Below the pieces are notes generated by a model. That model saw nothing but the letters and a program-made list of their open reading frames with translations. It searched no databases and had not been told where the DNA came from. A stretch of DNA of 64,000 bases from Isoetes taiwanensis (Eukaryota > Streptophyta > Lycopodiopsida > Isoetales > Isoetaceae). The stretch spans positions 19,315,060-19,379,059 of the forward strand of contig JAJEKV010000024.1 of assembly GCA_021234155.1 (NCBI GenBank). Direction: 5' to 3'. Shown here one piece after another: positions 42,808 to 53,800 of the stretch (the stretch's first letter is position 1; the number at the start of each line of letters is the position of its first letter). Made by a program: the position numbers and the translations under genes.

Positions 42808-43204
42808 CTATGTTTTGTACATTGTTATATTTTCTCTTGGGTACAATCTAGCATTGATACATATGCATGAACATGATCTGAAGGATTCTTGAAGATATTT
42901 TGCATTCTTCTGTTGGATATCGCCTTCTTCAGTTCGATTTGCCATTTCGGAGCCTGAGGTTTCTGCGACATTTCGACTTGGACTGGTAGAACCAGCTTCT
43001 GAGATTATTTGTGGTTTGGACTCTCCTGTAGCTCTTACAAATGGGACACTTCCATGTTCTAAATCTTTCAAATGCACATTCTTAGAAGTTTGTGATGGAC
43101 AGTCAGCTTGGATTTTTTCTCCAACCTGACTGATAGAAGCAGCCACTAAATTTATGTTTCTTTGTGGCTTGAAGTCAACTGCATCTTCCAAATCTTCCAA
43201 ATCA
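42808..43204 (-). pseudogene. Unrecognised open frame abutting the satellite
   Basis: A minus-strand frame is open for 130 residues from an internal Met, and the open frame extends upstream to the satellite junction. It reads DLEDLEDAVDFKPQRNINLV, then SQVGEKIQADCPSQTSKNVH, then VPFVRATGESKPQIISEAGS. The composition is that of a hydrophilic, disordered nuclear-type protein. No domain was recognised. Homology to anything else in the window is absent, and the sequence breaks exactly where the satellite starts, so the true 5' part of this exon is lost or elsewhere. Confidence 0.4.
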
Positions 43205-43524
43205 GCTCTCGGTTGCCGCAGAACGGGCTGCCCCGACGGTTCTAATGCTAACCCTTTGACCTAGACCTTCTCCAAAAATTCGAAAAATTGGGCCGTGTCT
43301 TTGGAGATGAATTAGGATCCGGTCGCAAAAATCAGAATTTATTTTCGTGCAATGCATTAATTACGAATTTAATCGTGTGTTGCCACTGCAAAAGCGCCCC
43401 CCGACTTCTAATTGCCACATCGGGAGGAGGACAGGTCCAAACTCCGTTCCGTCAGTTCCCCTGCGTATCGCGTTCTCGCCCAGGCTTCTTGGCCACGTTC
43501 CAGAATAGACTAGGACTCGGCCCC

Positions 43525-44410
43525 AAAACGTAAACCCTTCTAGAGCCCGGCAACTCCACGGGGTTTACGTTTGAGGCCCTCTCCTTGTCGATTCGGCCGG
43601 GACCTAGCGGCGATGTCTTGAAGTGGAGTTGGGGTGTTGACGCCGTGAGCGGACCCTAAAATCCCTCGAGGGCTGCTTTCCCTAAATTTCCTCTCCCTAA
43701 GGCCCCGGGGAAGAACGGGCAACCTCCCTCTCCGGAACCCACGATTTGGCTCGCCAATGGACTCCTTAACGTTGACATTGTTCTCGAAACCAAGTTCCGT
43801 GGCGGAAGACCGTGATTCGCCCCCAAAACGTAAAACCCTTCTAGAGCCCGGCAACCCACGGGGTTTACGTTCGGAGGCCCTCTCCTTGTCGATTCGGGTA
43901 GGGACTTTGGCGCCATGTCTTGAAGTGGAGTTGGGGTGTTGACGCGTAGAGAGCGGACACTAAAATCCCTCCTAAGTCGCTTGCCCGAATTTCCTCTCCC
44001 CAAGGCCCCGGGAAGGGGCGGCAACCTCCCCTCACCGGAACCATGATTTGGCTCGCCAATGGACTCAAAATGCCAACATTGCCCCGGGGATCAAGTTCCG
44101 CGGGCCGAAGACCAGGACTCGGCCCCAAAACGTAAACCCTTCTAGAGCCCGGCAACCCACGGGGTTTACGCCGGAGGCCCCTCCTTGTCGATTCAGCCGG
44201 GACCTTGCGCCATGTCTTGAAGTGGAGTTGGGGTGTTGACGCCTTGAGCGCCTTGGACCCTAAAATCCCTCCTCCGGGCTGCTTGCCCCAAATTTCCTCT
44301 CCCCAAGGCCCCGGGATGGGCGGGCACCTCCCCTCTCAGGAATCGCGATCGACTCGCCAATGGACTCAGAACGTCGACATTGCCCTCGGGACCAAGTTCC
44401 GTGGCCAGAA
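43525..44410. repeat. ~300-bp subrepeat, three copies in first unit
   Basis: The first satellite unit is longer because a roughly 300-bp part occurs three times, with CGTAAA anchors at 43529, 43829 and 44131. Each copy runs from the CGTAAACCC inverted repeat through TCTTGAAGTGGAGTTGGGGT to CGCCAATGGACTC. Later units have it once. Confidence 0.9.
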
Positions 44411-47400
44411 GACCACCCGAACTCCAAGAAGCGCCAAAGTAGCTCACTTCCATCACACTCGTAGTCAATTGGCCTAGGATGTGCATGCGGGATACTGTCG
44501 TAGAGGGCATGAGTGTTTCCTTCTTTCGCAAAACCGACCGTGTAACTTGCTCCCTAGAGTAATTTCGCCATTCAGGACGATTTGGCGGGGTCTATTTGCC
44601 ATTCGAGCATCCTGCCCGAACGACAAAACAAAGGCGTTTCTACAAGGCCGACCGGGATCCGCGGTTTGACAAGTTCTCCCGGACCGATCTGGAATCTTTT
44701 GGACCTTCCCGAAGAGGGGCCCCTGAACGGAGGATCCAACGGTCGGATAGGGGAACCGGGCTCCGGGAGGGTGGTCATTAGCGTGCAGCCCCGGGAGCGC
44801 CGCCAGAAGGGTGCCTCGGGGAACTTTTGGATCCCGCCTCCCGGGTCCTGGGACTCTCCCTCTTGTGAGGGATCCCTGCAAGGTCCTGGCCTCGTTTGAC
44901 TTGGGGAAGGGTGCCAGCTTGGTTGCCCCGCAACGGGCTGCCCCGACCGTTCTAATGCTAACCTTTGACCTAGACCTTCTCCGAAAATTCCGAAAATTGG
45001 GCCGTGTGTGCTGGAGATGAATTAGGATCCAGCGGCAAAAACCGAATTTATTTTCGTGCAATGCATTAATTGCGAATTATTTAATGTCTTGCCATCCGAA
45101 AAGCCCCCTAACTTCTACTTGCCACATCGGGAGGAGGAAAGGCCCAAACTCCGCTCCGCCGGTTCCCTTGCTCCGTATTCTCGGCTGCCTTCGGCCAGTC
45201 CCAAGTGCAACAGACGGGACTCGCCCCCAAAGCGTAAACCCTTCTAGAGCCCGGCAACCCACGTGGTTTACGCTTGCCGAGGCCCTCTCCTTGTCGATTC
45301 ATTAGGGACCTTGCCGCAAGTCTTGAAGTGGAGTTGGGTGTTGACGCGAGAGCTGACCTTAAAATCCCTCCTGAGTCCGCTTGCCCCAAATTTTCCTCTC
45401 CCCCAAGGCCCCGGGACTGACGGGCGACCTCCCCTCTCCGGAATCGATCGATCCGACCGCCAATGGACTCGTAGAACGCCGACATTGCCTCTGGGACCAA
45501 GTTGGGTGGCTTAAGACCACCCGAACTCCAAGAAGCGCCAAAGTAGCTCACTTCCATCACACTCGTAGTCAATTGGCCTAGGATGTGCATGCGGGATACT
45601 GTCGTGGAGGGCGTGAGTGTTTCCTTCTTTCGCAAAACCGACCGTGTAACTTGCTCCCTAGGGTAATTTCGCCATTCCGGACGATTTGGCAGGGTCTATT
45701 TGCCATTCCGGAGCATCCCCGGTGCCCGAACGACAAAAACACAGTGCGGTTTCTACAAGGCCGACATCAGGACGCCCCGCGGTTTGACAAGTTCTCCCGG
45801 ACCGATCTGGAATCTTTTGGACCTTCCCGAAGAGGGGCCCCTGAACGGAGGATCCAACGGTCGGATAGGGGAACCGGGCTCCGGGAGGGTGGTCATTAGC
45901 GTGCAGCCCCGGGGGGAGCGCTGCCAGGAAGGGCTGCCTCGGGAACTTTTTTGGATCCCGCCTCCTGGGGTCCGGACTCTCCCCTCTTGTGAGGGATCCC
46001 TGCAAGGTCCTGGCCTCGTTTGACTTGGGGAAGGGTGCGGCTGTCCCCCGCAAAACGGCTGCCCCTACCGCTCTAATGCTAACCCTTTGACCTAGACCTT
46101 CTCCGAAAATTCCGAAAATTGGGCCGTGTGCTGGAGATGAATTAGGGATCCAGCTGGCAAAAAACCGGAATTTATTTTCGTGCAATGCATTAATTGCGAA
46201 TTTACGAATGTCTTGCCACTGCAAAAGCGCCCCCCGACTTCTACTTGCCACATCGGGAGGAGGAAAGGCCCAAACTCCGCTCTGTCAGTTCCCCTTGCTC
46301 AGATTCTCGCTGCTACTTCTGCCAGGTCCCAAGTGCAACAGACCAGGACTCGGCCCCCAAAACGTAAACCCTTCTAGAGCCTGGCAACCCACAGGGTTTA
46401 CGTTTCGGAGGCCCTCTCCTTGTCAGATTCGCGGGACCTTGGCGTGTCTTGAAGTGGAGTTGGGGTGTTGTTGCTAGCAGCGGACCCTAAAATCCCTCCG
46501 AGGCTGCGCTTGCCCCAAATTTCCTCTCCCAAGGCCCGGGGGCCGGGACGGGCGACCTCCCCTCTAGGAATCGCGATCCCACTCGCCAATGGACTCGAAC
46601 ATCGACATTGCCCAGGGACCAAGTTCCGCGGGCCGTAAGGCGACCGAACTCCAAGAAGCGCCAAAGTAGCTCACTTCCATCACACTCGTAGTCAATTGGC
46701 CTAGGATGTGCATGCGGGATACTGTCGTGGAGGGCGTGAGTGTTTCCTTCTTTCGCAAAACCGACCGTGTAACTTGCTCCCTAGGGTAATTTCGCCATTC
46801 CGGACGATTTGGCAAGGTCTATTTGCCATTCCGGAGCATCCCCGGTGCCCGAACGACAAAACAGTGCGGTTTCTACAAGGCCGACATCGGGGCCTCAAGG
46901 GTTTGACAAGTTCTCCCGGACCGATCTGGAATCTTTTGGACCTTCCCGAAGAGGGGCCCCTGAACGGAGGATCCAACGGTCGGATAGGGGAACCGGGCTC
47001 CGGGAGGGTGGTCATTAGCGTGCAGCCCCGGGGGGAGCGCTGCCAGGAAGGGCTGCCTCGGGAACTTTTTTGGATCCCGCCTCCTGGGGTCCGGACTCTC
47101 CCCTCTTGTGAGGGATCCCTGCAAGGTCCTGGCCTCGTTTGACTTGGGGAAGGGTGCCAGCTCGGTTGCCCTGCAACGGGCTGCCCCGACCGTTCTAATG
47201 CTAACCCTTTGACCTAGACCTTCTCCGAAAATTCCGAAAATTGGGTCGTAGGCCGAGATGAATTAGGGATCCAACCGCAAAACCGAATTTATTTTTCGCA
47301 ATGCATTAATTGCGAATTTATTTAATGTCTTGCCATCAAGATAAAAGCCCGACTTCTACTTGCCACATCGAGGAGGGAAAGGCCCAAACTCCGGGCTCCG

Positions 47401-47523
47401 CCGGGTTCCCCTTGCTCAGATTCCCTACGCCGCTTCTCGGCCAGTCCCAAGTGCAATGCATGGGACTGCCCCCAAAACGTAAACCCTTCTAGAGCCTGGC
47501 AACCCACAGGGTTTACGTTTCGG

Positions 47524-47528
47524 AGGCC
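47524..47528. other. Target-site duplication, left (AGGCC)
   Basis: AGGCC precedes the LTR element here and follows it at 50850-50854. Other satellite units read GGAGGCCCTCTCC at this place, confirming the empty site. Confidence 0.95.
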
Positions 47529-48367
47529 TGATATGGTTTAAGGATTCTTAAAGGTTTTACCCACTTTGAAAGACAGTTAATAGATAGAAACAAACGCGTC
47601 AAGTCTTAGATTCTTATAACAGCTTTGATCAACAACAAAGGTTCTTGGTTTCCACAACCAAGCTATGGAGCTTCCAGTTTCCACCCAACCGGATCCAGGG
47701 ATTAAGGCAAATTCCAGGGGAATAACAAACAGATTGGCCACGGTTTCCTCTCTTGTGGTCATGAATCTTTCAGAATACAGCAAATACAACTCTAGTAAGC
47801 CTCAAGAAATAACCACAGCTTAAGATTCCGGGTTAATTCCCACATTCAGGCAATTAAATAGTGTCCTACAGTTGGATTTGAGGCCGGATTGCAAACTAGG
47901 AGGGCCGGATTCAGCTGCAGCACTCTCGAACTCCCAGCAGGTTGGATTTAGAGAGCCACAGCGAAACCTGGGTTGCTGGTGCCGATCCCAGGGCAGGTTC
48001 GGTTGCTGGTGCCGGACTCCTTAGCAAAAGTCTCCTTCCGCTTTCTTAACCTGTCGCAATTACAGTTCGGCCGCCTCCTTTGTTACAGTTCGACTCTGCC
48101 CTTCTTTTTTAGTTTCGACCCTTTCCTTCAATAAAAGTACGTGCTATTCTTCTTACCGCCAAAATCGACCCCTTTTTGATAATTTTAGTTGCATGTAACT
48201 CTGCATGAATGCTTGGCTTGTAAATATCCCTATACTTTAGCTTCAATGGTGTAATATATTCTCTTGCTCCATTTATTATATCTTAAAACCATTGGTCCAT
48301 TGCTCTTTACGCCCCATTGCCTTAATCCCTTTCATTTGGATCACTCCCCCTAGCATGCTCCATATCA
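47529..48367 (-). repeat. TR-GAG 3' LTR (in element orientation)
   Basis: 839 bp with 8-bp perfect inverted ends TGATATGG/CCATATCA. It differs from the other LTR mainly in small clusters (for example 47912-47943 and 47958-48030), with long identical stretches elsewhere. Confidence 0.93.
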
Positions 48368-48382
48368 ATTCCATCCCTTCTT
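48368..48382 (-). other. TR-GAG polypurine tract
   Basis: The minus strand reads AAGAAGGGATGGAAT directly before the 3' LTR, the expected place and composition for a polypurine tract. Confidence 0.7.
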
Positions 48383-48771
48383 AAGAAGATCGTCCGCGAT
48401 CTTTCGAATGCACCTGAGATGGGTCCATCCCTTCTCAAGATAATTGCTCCCGAATCAAATTGCATCGAACGATCCTGCAAACTTAAGAAACAGTTATGGA
48501 TATCCGCGTACTTTCCCAGTACGATATATCTTTGTACCTCCGCGGTACATTACTTGATTGCACAGTATCTCCACGATACCCAATCATTGTATCTCCGCGA
48601 TACTGATGTAAATTTTGGCAGGCCTATTGCTACAACTACAATTTCCATTCTTCAAAATTTACATCTAATGCACTATACTTACGTAATAATTTAATTTTCA
48701 TTCCACACGAAATTCAACATACAAATCAAATTTTGCAAATCTTACCCTAAAGGTATAAATTTTATCTATGT
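48383..48771 (-). other. TR-GAG non-coding region with a series of small hairpins
   Basis: This is the region between the gag stop and the 3' LTR. It contains four 15-nt modules with perfect 5-bp stems: GTACT/AGTAC (48508-48522), GTACC/GGTAC (48534-48548), GTATC/GATAC (48565-48579) and GTATC/GATAC (48589-48603). It also has a 7-bp stem AAGATCG/CGATCTT at 48386-48403. Loops are TTCCC, TCCGC, TCCAC, TCCGC and TCCG. No pol coding sequence is present. Confidence 0.8.
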
Positions 48772-49974
48772 TTACCCCATAGTTCCCATTTGGAGCCATT
48801 TCCGTTCTTTGGCATTAGCCTTTGCTCGTTCTTCATCTTGGAAGCTTACACCTTTCTTCCGCTCATCAGCAGCTTTAGAGGTCTCAGGTATATCCTCCAA
48901 TTTGGGACCTTCAATAGCATGCATTTGTACACCCCTTTGAGGTTTAGGTGTCTCAACCCTTGTGATCCCTCCTTCTCCAAACGGACAATCCCTTAGGTAA
49001 TGTTTTCCCCCGCACCTATAACAACCTCCTTTTGGTTCCCTAGTTTCCTTCCTCGGTCTACCTTGACTTCCCTCTTCCCGCTTCTTTTCGGAACCATTAC
49101 CGTTGCCGTTGTTTTTCCTCTTCTTGAAGCTTCTGGAAGATTCCTTACTTCCATTCTTTTCTTTGCTACTCTTTTTATCCTCCTGATCATCTGAAGTGTC
49201 TTCATCCCAGAAATCAAATTTCCTAGTTTTGGGATCTATTTTCCGTTCCACTGCAGATGCTAGTTTTATGGCTTCATTTAAATCTTTGGGGTGAAATATT
49301 TCCATCTCTGCATAAATATCGTCCCTACATCCACTGACATATTTTCTCAGAAGCTCTTTCCCATCCAGATTCCTTATTAGTGCCGCTAAGTGAGTGAATT
49401 TGGAAGTGTAAGACTGAATACTCTCAGTTTCCCCTTGTTTCAGACGATCCCATTCCCTGCGCAGCTCACTGTGATAATTAGAAGGCAAATAATGTGCGTC
49501 AAATGCCGTTTTGAAACTTTCCCAATCAGTGATCTTAGGATCACATTCTCGTCTGCCTTGCCACCATGCTTGGGCTTGATCTTTTAAATAAGTATCCATG
49601 GCTTGCAGCCTTTCCACATCTGTTGCCTGCACATGTTCAAAGAACTTTTCCCACTGACTGATGAAGCTGACAACCTTGACAGGCTTTGTCTTTCCCCCTT
49701 TGAAAGACGGCATGTCTACTTTCTCTAGCCATTTTCTCAGCTTAGGTGGCGGTGGCGGAGTTACTGGTGGAGGACCATTAGGTAGAGGAGGTGGCTGCGA
49801 AGGTTGCAAATAAATATCTGGAAGGAAGCGATACAGAATAGACAGCAATTCCACTTGCCTGTCATACTCTTGCTGACTGCTAGGCATAGGCAAAGCTAAC
49901 TGGGATGCAATGTAGCTGGCATTGGACAAAGCTTGCTGGTATTGCGCTTCAGTAACATTGAAGCGTTGGGCCAT
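48772..49974 (-). CDS. gag: Gag protein of TR-GAG element
   Basis: 400-residue open frame, intact. The N-terminal third is proline-rich near residues 60-80 (PPPLPNGPPPVTPPPPP). A Retrotrans_gag domain follows at about residues 85-205 (FISQWEKFFEHVQAT, then QAWWQGRRECDPKITDWESF, then YHSELRREWDRLKQGETESI). A basic linker (KKRKNNGNGNGSEKKREE) leads to a zinc knuckle near residue 320, CYRCGGKHYLRDC. Its spacing is CX2CX3HX4C, one residue shorter than the canonical CX2CX4HX4C. Gag would coat the element RNA and form virus-like particles in the cytoplasm. The start MAQRFNVTEAQYQ lies just inside the primer-binding site. The intact frame contrasts with the broken copia and LINE genes nearby. Confidence 0.9.
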   Translation of the reverse strand: MAQRFNVTEAQYQQALSNASYIASQLALPMPSSQQEYDRQVELLSILYRFLPDIYLQPSQPPPLPNGPPPVTPPPPPKLRKWLEKVDMPSFKGGKTKPVKVVSFISQWEKFFEHVQATDVERLQAMDTYLKDQAQAWWQGRRECDPKITDWESFKTAFDAHYLPSNYHSELRREWDRLKQGETESIQSYTSKFTHLAALIRNLDGKELLRKYVSGCRDDIYAEMEIFHPKDLNEAIKLASAVERKIDPKTRKFDFWDEDTSDDQEDKKSSKEKNGSKESSRSFKKRKNNGNGNGSEKKREEGSQGRPRKETREPKGGCYRCGGKHYLRDCPFGEGGITRVETPKPQRGVQMHAIEGPKLEDIPETSKAADERKKGVSFQDEERAKANAKERKWLQMGTMG

Positions 49975-49997
49975 TGATCAGGTATGAGGATCGGCTC

Positions 49998-50009
49998 GCT
50001 CTGATACCA
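49998..50009 (-). other. TR-GAG primer-binding site (tRNA-Met initiator)
   Basis: The minus strand reads TGGTATCAGAGC two bases after the 5' LTR, complementary to the 3' end of initiator tRNA-Met. Confidence 0.9.
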
Positions 50010-50011
50010 AT

Positions 50012-50849
50012 TGATATGGTTTAAGGATTCTTAAAGGTTTTACCCACTTTGAAAGACAGTTAATAGATAGAAACAAACGCGTCAAGTCTTAGATTCTTAT
50101 AACAGCTTTGATCAACAACAAAGGTTCTTGGTTTCCACAACCAAGCTATGGAGCTTCCAGTTTCCACCCAACCGGATCCATGGATTAAGGCAAATTCGTG
50201 GGAATAACAAACAGATTGGCCACGGTTTCTCTCTTGTGGTCGAATCTTTCGAATACAAAGAAATACAACTCTAGTAAGCCTCAAGAAATAACCACAAATT
50301 TTAAGATTCGGGTTAATTCCCACATTCGGGCAATTAAATAGTGTCCTACAGTTGGATTTGAGGCCGGATTGCAAACTAGGAGGGCGGATTCGAACCGCAA
50401 AGACTCTCGAACTCCCAAAGAGGTTGGATTTAGAGAGCCCAAATAAACCACGGGTTTTGGTGCCGATCCTGTAAGGTGTTCTCGCTTTTCGGGTGCGGAC
50501 TCCTTAGCAAAAGTCTCCTTCGCTTTCTTAACCTGTCGCAATTACAGTTCGGCCGCCTCCTTTGTTACAGTTCGACTCTGCCCTTCTTTTTTAGTTTCGA
50601 CCCTTTCCTTCAATAAAAGTACGTGCTATTCTTCTTACCGCCAAAATCGACCCCTTTTTGATAATTTTAGTTGCATGTAACTCTGCATGAATGCTTGGCT
50701 TGTAAATATCCCTATACTTTAGCTTCAATGGTGTAATATATTCTCTTGCTCCATTTATTATATCTTAAAACCATTGGTCCATTGCTCTTTACGCCCCATT
50801 GCCTTAATCCCTTTCATTTGGATCACTCCCCCTAGCATGCTCCATATCA
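50012..50849 (-). repeat. TR-GAG 5' LTR (in element orientation)
   Basis: 838 bp, paired with 47529-48367. The promoter for the gag transcript should lie here, but no TATA position is proposed. Confidence 0.93.
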
Positions 50850-53800
50850 AGGCCCTCTCCTTGTCAGATTCGGCCGGGACCTTGCGCCGTGTCTTGAAGT
50901 GGAGTTGGGGTGTTGACGCCTTGTTACTAAAATCCCGCGGACCCTAAAAATCCCTGAGGCTAGCTTGCCCCAAATTTCCTCTCCCCAAGGCCCCCGGGGG
51001 GACGGGCAGGCGACCTCCCCTCTCGGAATCGCGATCCGACTCGCCAATGGACTCGAACGCCGACATTGCCACAGGGACCAAGTTCGGTGGCCAGAAGACC
51101 ACCCGAACTCCAAGAAGCGCCAAAGTAGCTCACTTCCATCACACTCGTAGTCAATTGGCCTAGGATGTGCATGCGGGATACTGTCGTGGAGGGCGTGAGT
51201 GTTTCCTTCTTTCGCAAAACCGACCGTGTAACTTGCTCCCTAGGGTAATTTCGCCATTCGGGGACGATTTGGCGGGGCCTATTTGCCATTCCGGAGCATC
51301 CCGCGTCCGAACGACAAAGCAGTCACCCGGTTTCTACAAGGCCGACATCAGGACGCCCCGCGGTTTGACAAGTTCTCCCGGACCGATCTGAATCTTTTGG
51401 ACCTTCCCGAAGAGGGGCCCCTGAACGGAGGATCCAACGGTCGGATAGGGAACCGGGCTCCGGGAGGGTGGTCATTAGCGCAGCCCGGGAGCGCCGCGGG
51501 AAGGGCTGCCTCGGGAACTTTTTGGATCCCGCCTCACGGGGTCCGGACTCCCCCTCTTGTGAGGGATCCCCGCAAGGTCCCCGCCTCGTTTGACTTGGGG
51601 AAGGGTGCCGGCTCGGTTCCCCGCAGCGGGCTGCCCCGACCGTTCTAATGCTAACCCTTTGACCTAGACCTTCTCCGAAAATTCAAAATTGGGCGTGTCT
51701 GGAGATGAATTAGGGATCAAATGGCAAAAACCGAATTTATTTTCGTGCAATGCATTAATTGCGAATTCACGAATGTCTTGCCAGCCAAAAGCCCCCGACT
51801 TCTACTTGCCACATCGGAGGAGGAAAGGCCCAAACTCCGCTCCGTCGGTTCCCCTTGCTCCGTATTCTCTGGCCGCTTCCGGCCAGGTCCCAAGTGCAGC
51901 ATGAAGAGGTGGGACTCGGCCCCAAAAGCGTAAACCCTTCTAGAGCACGGCAGCCCACGGGGTTTTACGTTTGGAGGCCCTCTCCTTGTCGATTCGGCGG
52001 GACCTTGCGTCGTGTCTTGAAGTGGAGTTGGGGGTGTTGGCGCCCTTGAGCCAGCCCGGACCCTAAAATCCCTGAGTCCTGCTTGCCCCAAATTTCCTCT
52101 CCCAAGGCCCCGGGGGCCGGGCCAGGCGACCTCCCTCTCCGGAATCGCGACTGACTCGCCAATGGACTCGAGCGTCGACATTGCCCACGGGGACCAAGTT
52201 CGGTGGCCGAAGACCACCCGAACTCCAAGAAGCGCCAAAGTAGCTCACTTCCATCACACTCGTAGTCAATTGGCCTAGGATGTGCATGCGGGATACTGTC
52301 GTGGAGGGCGTGAGTGTTTCCTTCTTTCGCAAAACCGACCGTGTAACTTGCTCCCTAGGGTAATTTCGCCATTCCGGACGATTTGGCAGGGTCTATTTGC
52401 CATTCAGGAGCATCCCCGGTGCCCGAACGACAAAACAGTGCGGTTTCTACAAGGCCGACATCAGGACGCCCCGCGGTTTGACAAGTTCTCCCGGACCGAT
52501 CTGGAATCTTTTGGACCTTCCCGAAGAGGGCCCCCGAACGGAGGATCCAACGGCCGGATAGGGGAACCGGGCTCGGGAGGGTGGTCATTAGCGCCCCGGG
52601 AGCGCCGCCAGGAAGGGCTGCCTGGGAACTTTTTGGATCCCGCCTCCTGGGGTCCGGACTCTCCCCTCTTGTGAGGGATCCCTGCAAGGTCCTGGCCTCG
52701 TTTGACTTGGGGAAGGGTGCCAGCTCGGTTGCCCTGCAACGGGCTGCCCCGACCGTTCTAATGCTAACCCTTTGACCTAGACCTTCTCCGAAAATTCCGA
52801 AAATTGGGCCGTGTGCTGGAGATGAATTAGGGATCCAGCTGGCAAAAAACCGGAATTTATTTTCGTGCAATGCATTAATTGCGAATTTACGAATGTCTTG
52901 CCACTGCAAAAGCGCCCCCCGACTTCTACTTGCCACATCGGGAGGAGGAAAGGCCCAAACTCCGCTCCCGCCGGTTCCCCTTGCTCCGTATTCTCCGGCT
53001 GCCGCTTCTCGGCCGGGTCCCAAGTGCAACAGACCAGGACTCGGCCCCCAAAACGTAAACCCTTCTAGAGCCTGGCAACCCACAGGGTTTACGTTTCGGA
53101 GGCCCTCTCCTTGTCAGATTCGGCCGGGACCTTGCGCCGTGTCTTGAAGTGGAGTTGGGGTGTTGACGCCAGAGCGCGGACCCTAAAATCCTCCTGAGTC
53201 CGCTTGCCCCAAATTTCCTCTCCCAAGGCCCGAGGGGCCCGGGACGGGCGACCTCCCCTCTCCGGAATCGCTGATCTGACTCGCCAATGGACTCAGACGT
53301 CGACATTGCCCAGGGACCAAGTTCGGTGGCGAAGACCACCCGAACTCCAAGAAGCCAAAGTAGCTCACTTCCATCACACTTTCGAAGTCAATTGGCCTAG
53401 GATGTGCATGCGGGATACCGTCGTGGAGGGCGTGAGTGTTTCCTTCTTTCGCAAAAAACCGACCGTGTAACTTGTTCCTAGGGTAATTTCGCCATTCGGA
53501 CGATTTGGCAGGGTCTATTTGCCATTCCGAGCATCCCGCGTGCAAACGACAAAACAGTCGCGGTTTCTACAAGGCCGACATCCGGGACGCCCAGCGGTTT
53601 GACAAGTTCTCCGGGGACCGATCCGGAATCTTTTGGACCTTCCCAAAGAGGGGCCCCCAAGCGGAGGATCCAACGGTCGGATAGGGGAAGGGCCCTCCGG
53701 AGGGTGGTCATTAGCGTCAGTACCGGGGAGGGGCCGCTGCCAGAAGGGCTGCCGGGGAACTTTTGGATCCCGCCTCCGGGGTCCGGACTCTCCCCTCTTG

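Larger units (their letters stand above)
34230..43204 (+). mobile_element. CACTA element of the AACGACG family
   Basis: CACTACAAGGGATCGCCGAC starts at 34230 after the triplet ATC. Behind it come a GC-rich subterminal array of AACGACG motifs, a ~121-bp tandem repeat, and a plus-strand SET-like plus TNP2 pseudogene. Its right end is not certain. A further AACGACG cluster lies at 42030-42130, and the satellite begins at about 43205. A candidate matching terminus with flanking ATC lies at 63197, so the element may be much longer than this entry shows. Confidence 0.7.
43205..47528. repeat. ~1.12-kb GC-rich satellite, left block
   Basis: Tandem units are anchored by GTGCATGCGGGATACTGTCG at 44481, 45585 and 46708, giving spacings of 1104 and 1123 bp. 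Other landmarks recur once per unit: TTCTAATGCTAACC, TGCAATGCATTAATTGCGAA, and CGTAAACCCTTCTAGAGCC followed by GGGTTTACG. The many open frames inside it differ between units by frameshifts and overlap on both strands, so they are not believed. The block is far more GC-rich than its surroundings. It is interrupted at 47528 by an LTR element. Confidence 0.95.
47529..50849 (-). mobile_element. Gag-only LTR retrotransposon (TR-GAG type)
   Basis: Two LTRs of 839 and 838 bp have TGATATGG...CCATATCA ends. The tRNA-Met primer-binding site and the purine tract are both on the minus strand, and an exact 5-bp AGGCC target duplication flanks it. The internal region is only 1644 bp and holds one gag gene and a 404-bp non-coding part. 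No protease, integrase or reverse transcriptase is present. This is the layout of plant TR-GAG elements, non-autonomous retrotransposons that supply their own Gag but borrow enzymes, here presumably from a Ty3/gypsy relative. All structural ends are intact. Confidence 0.93.
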
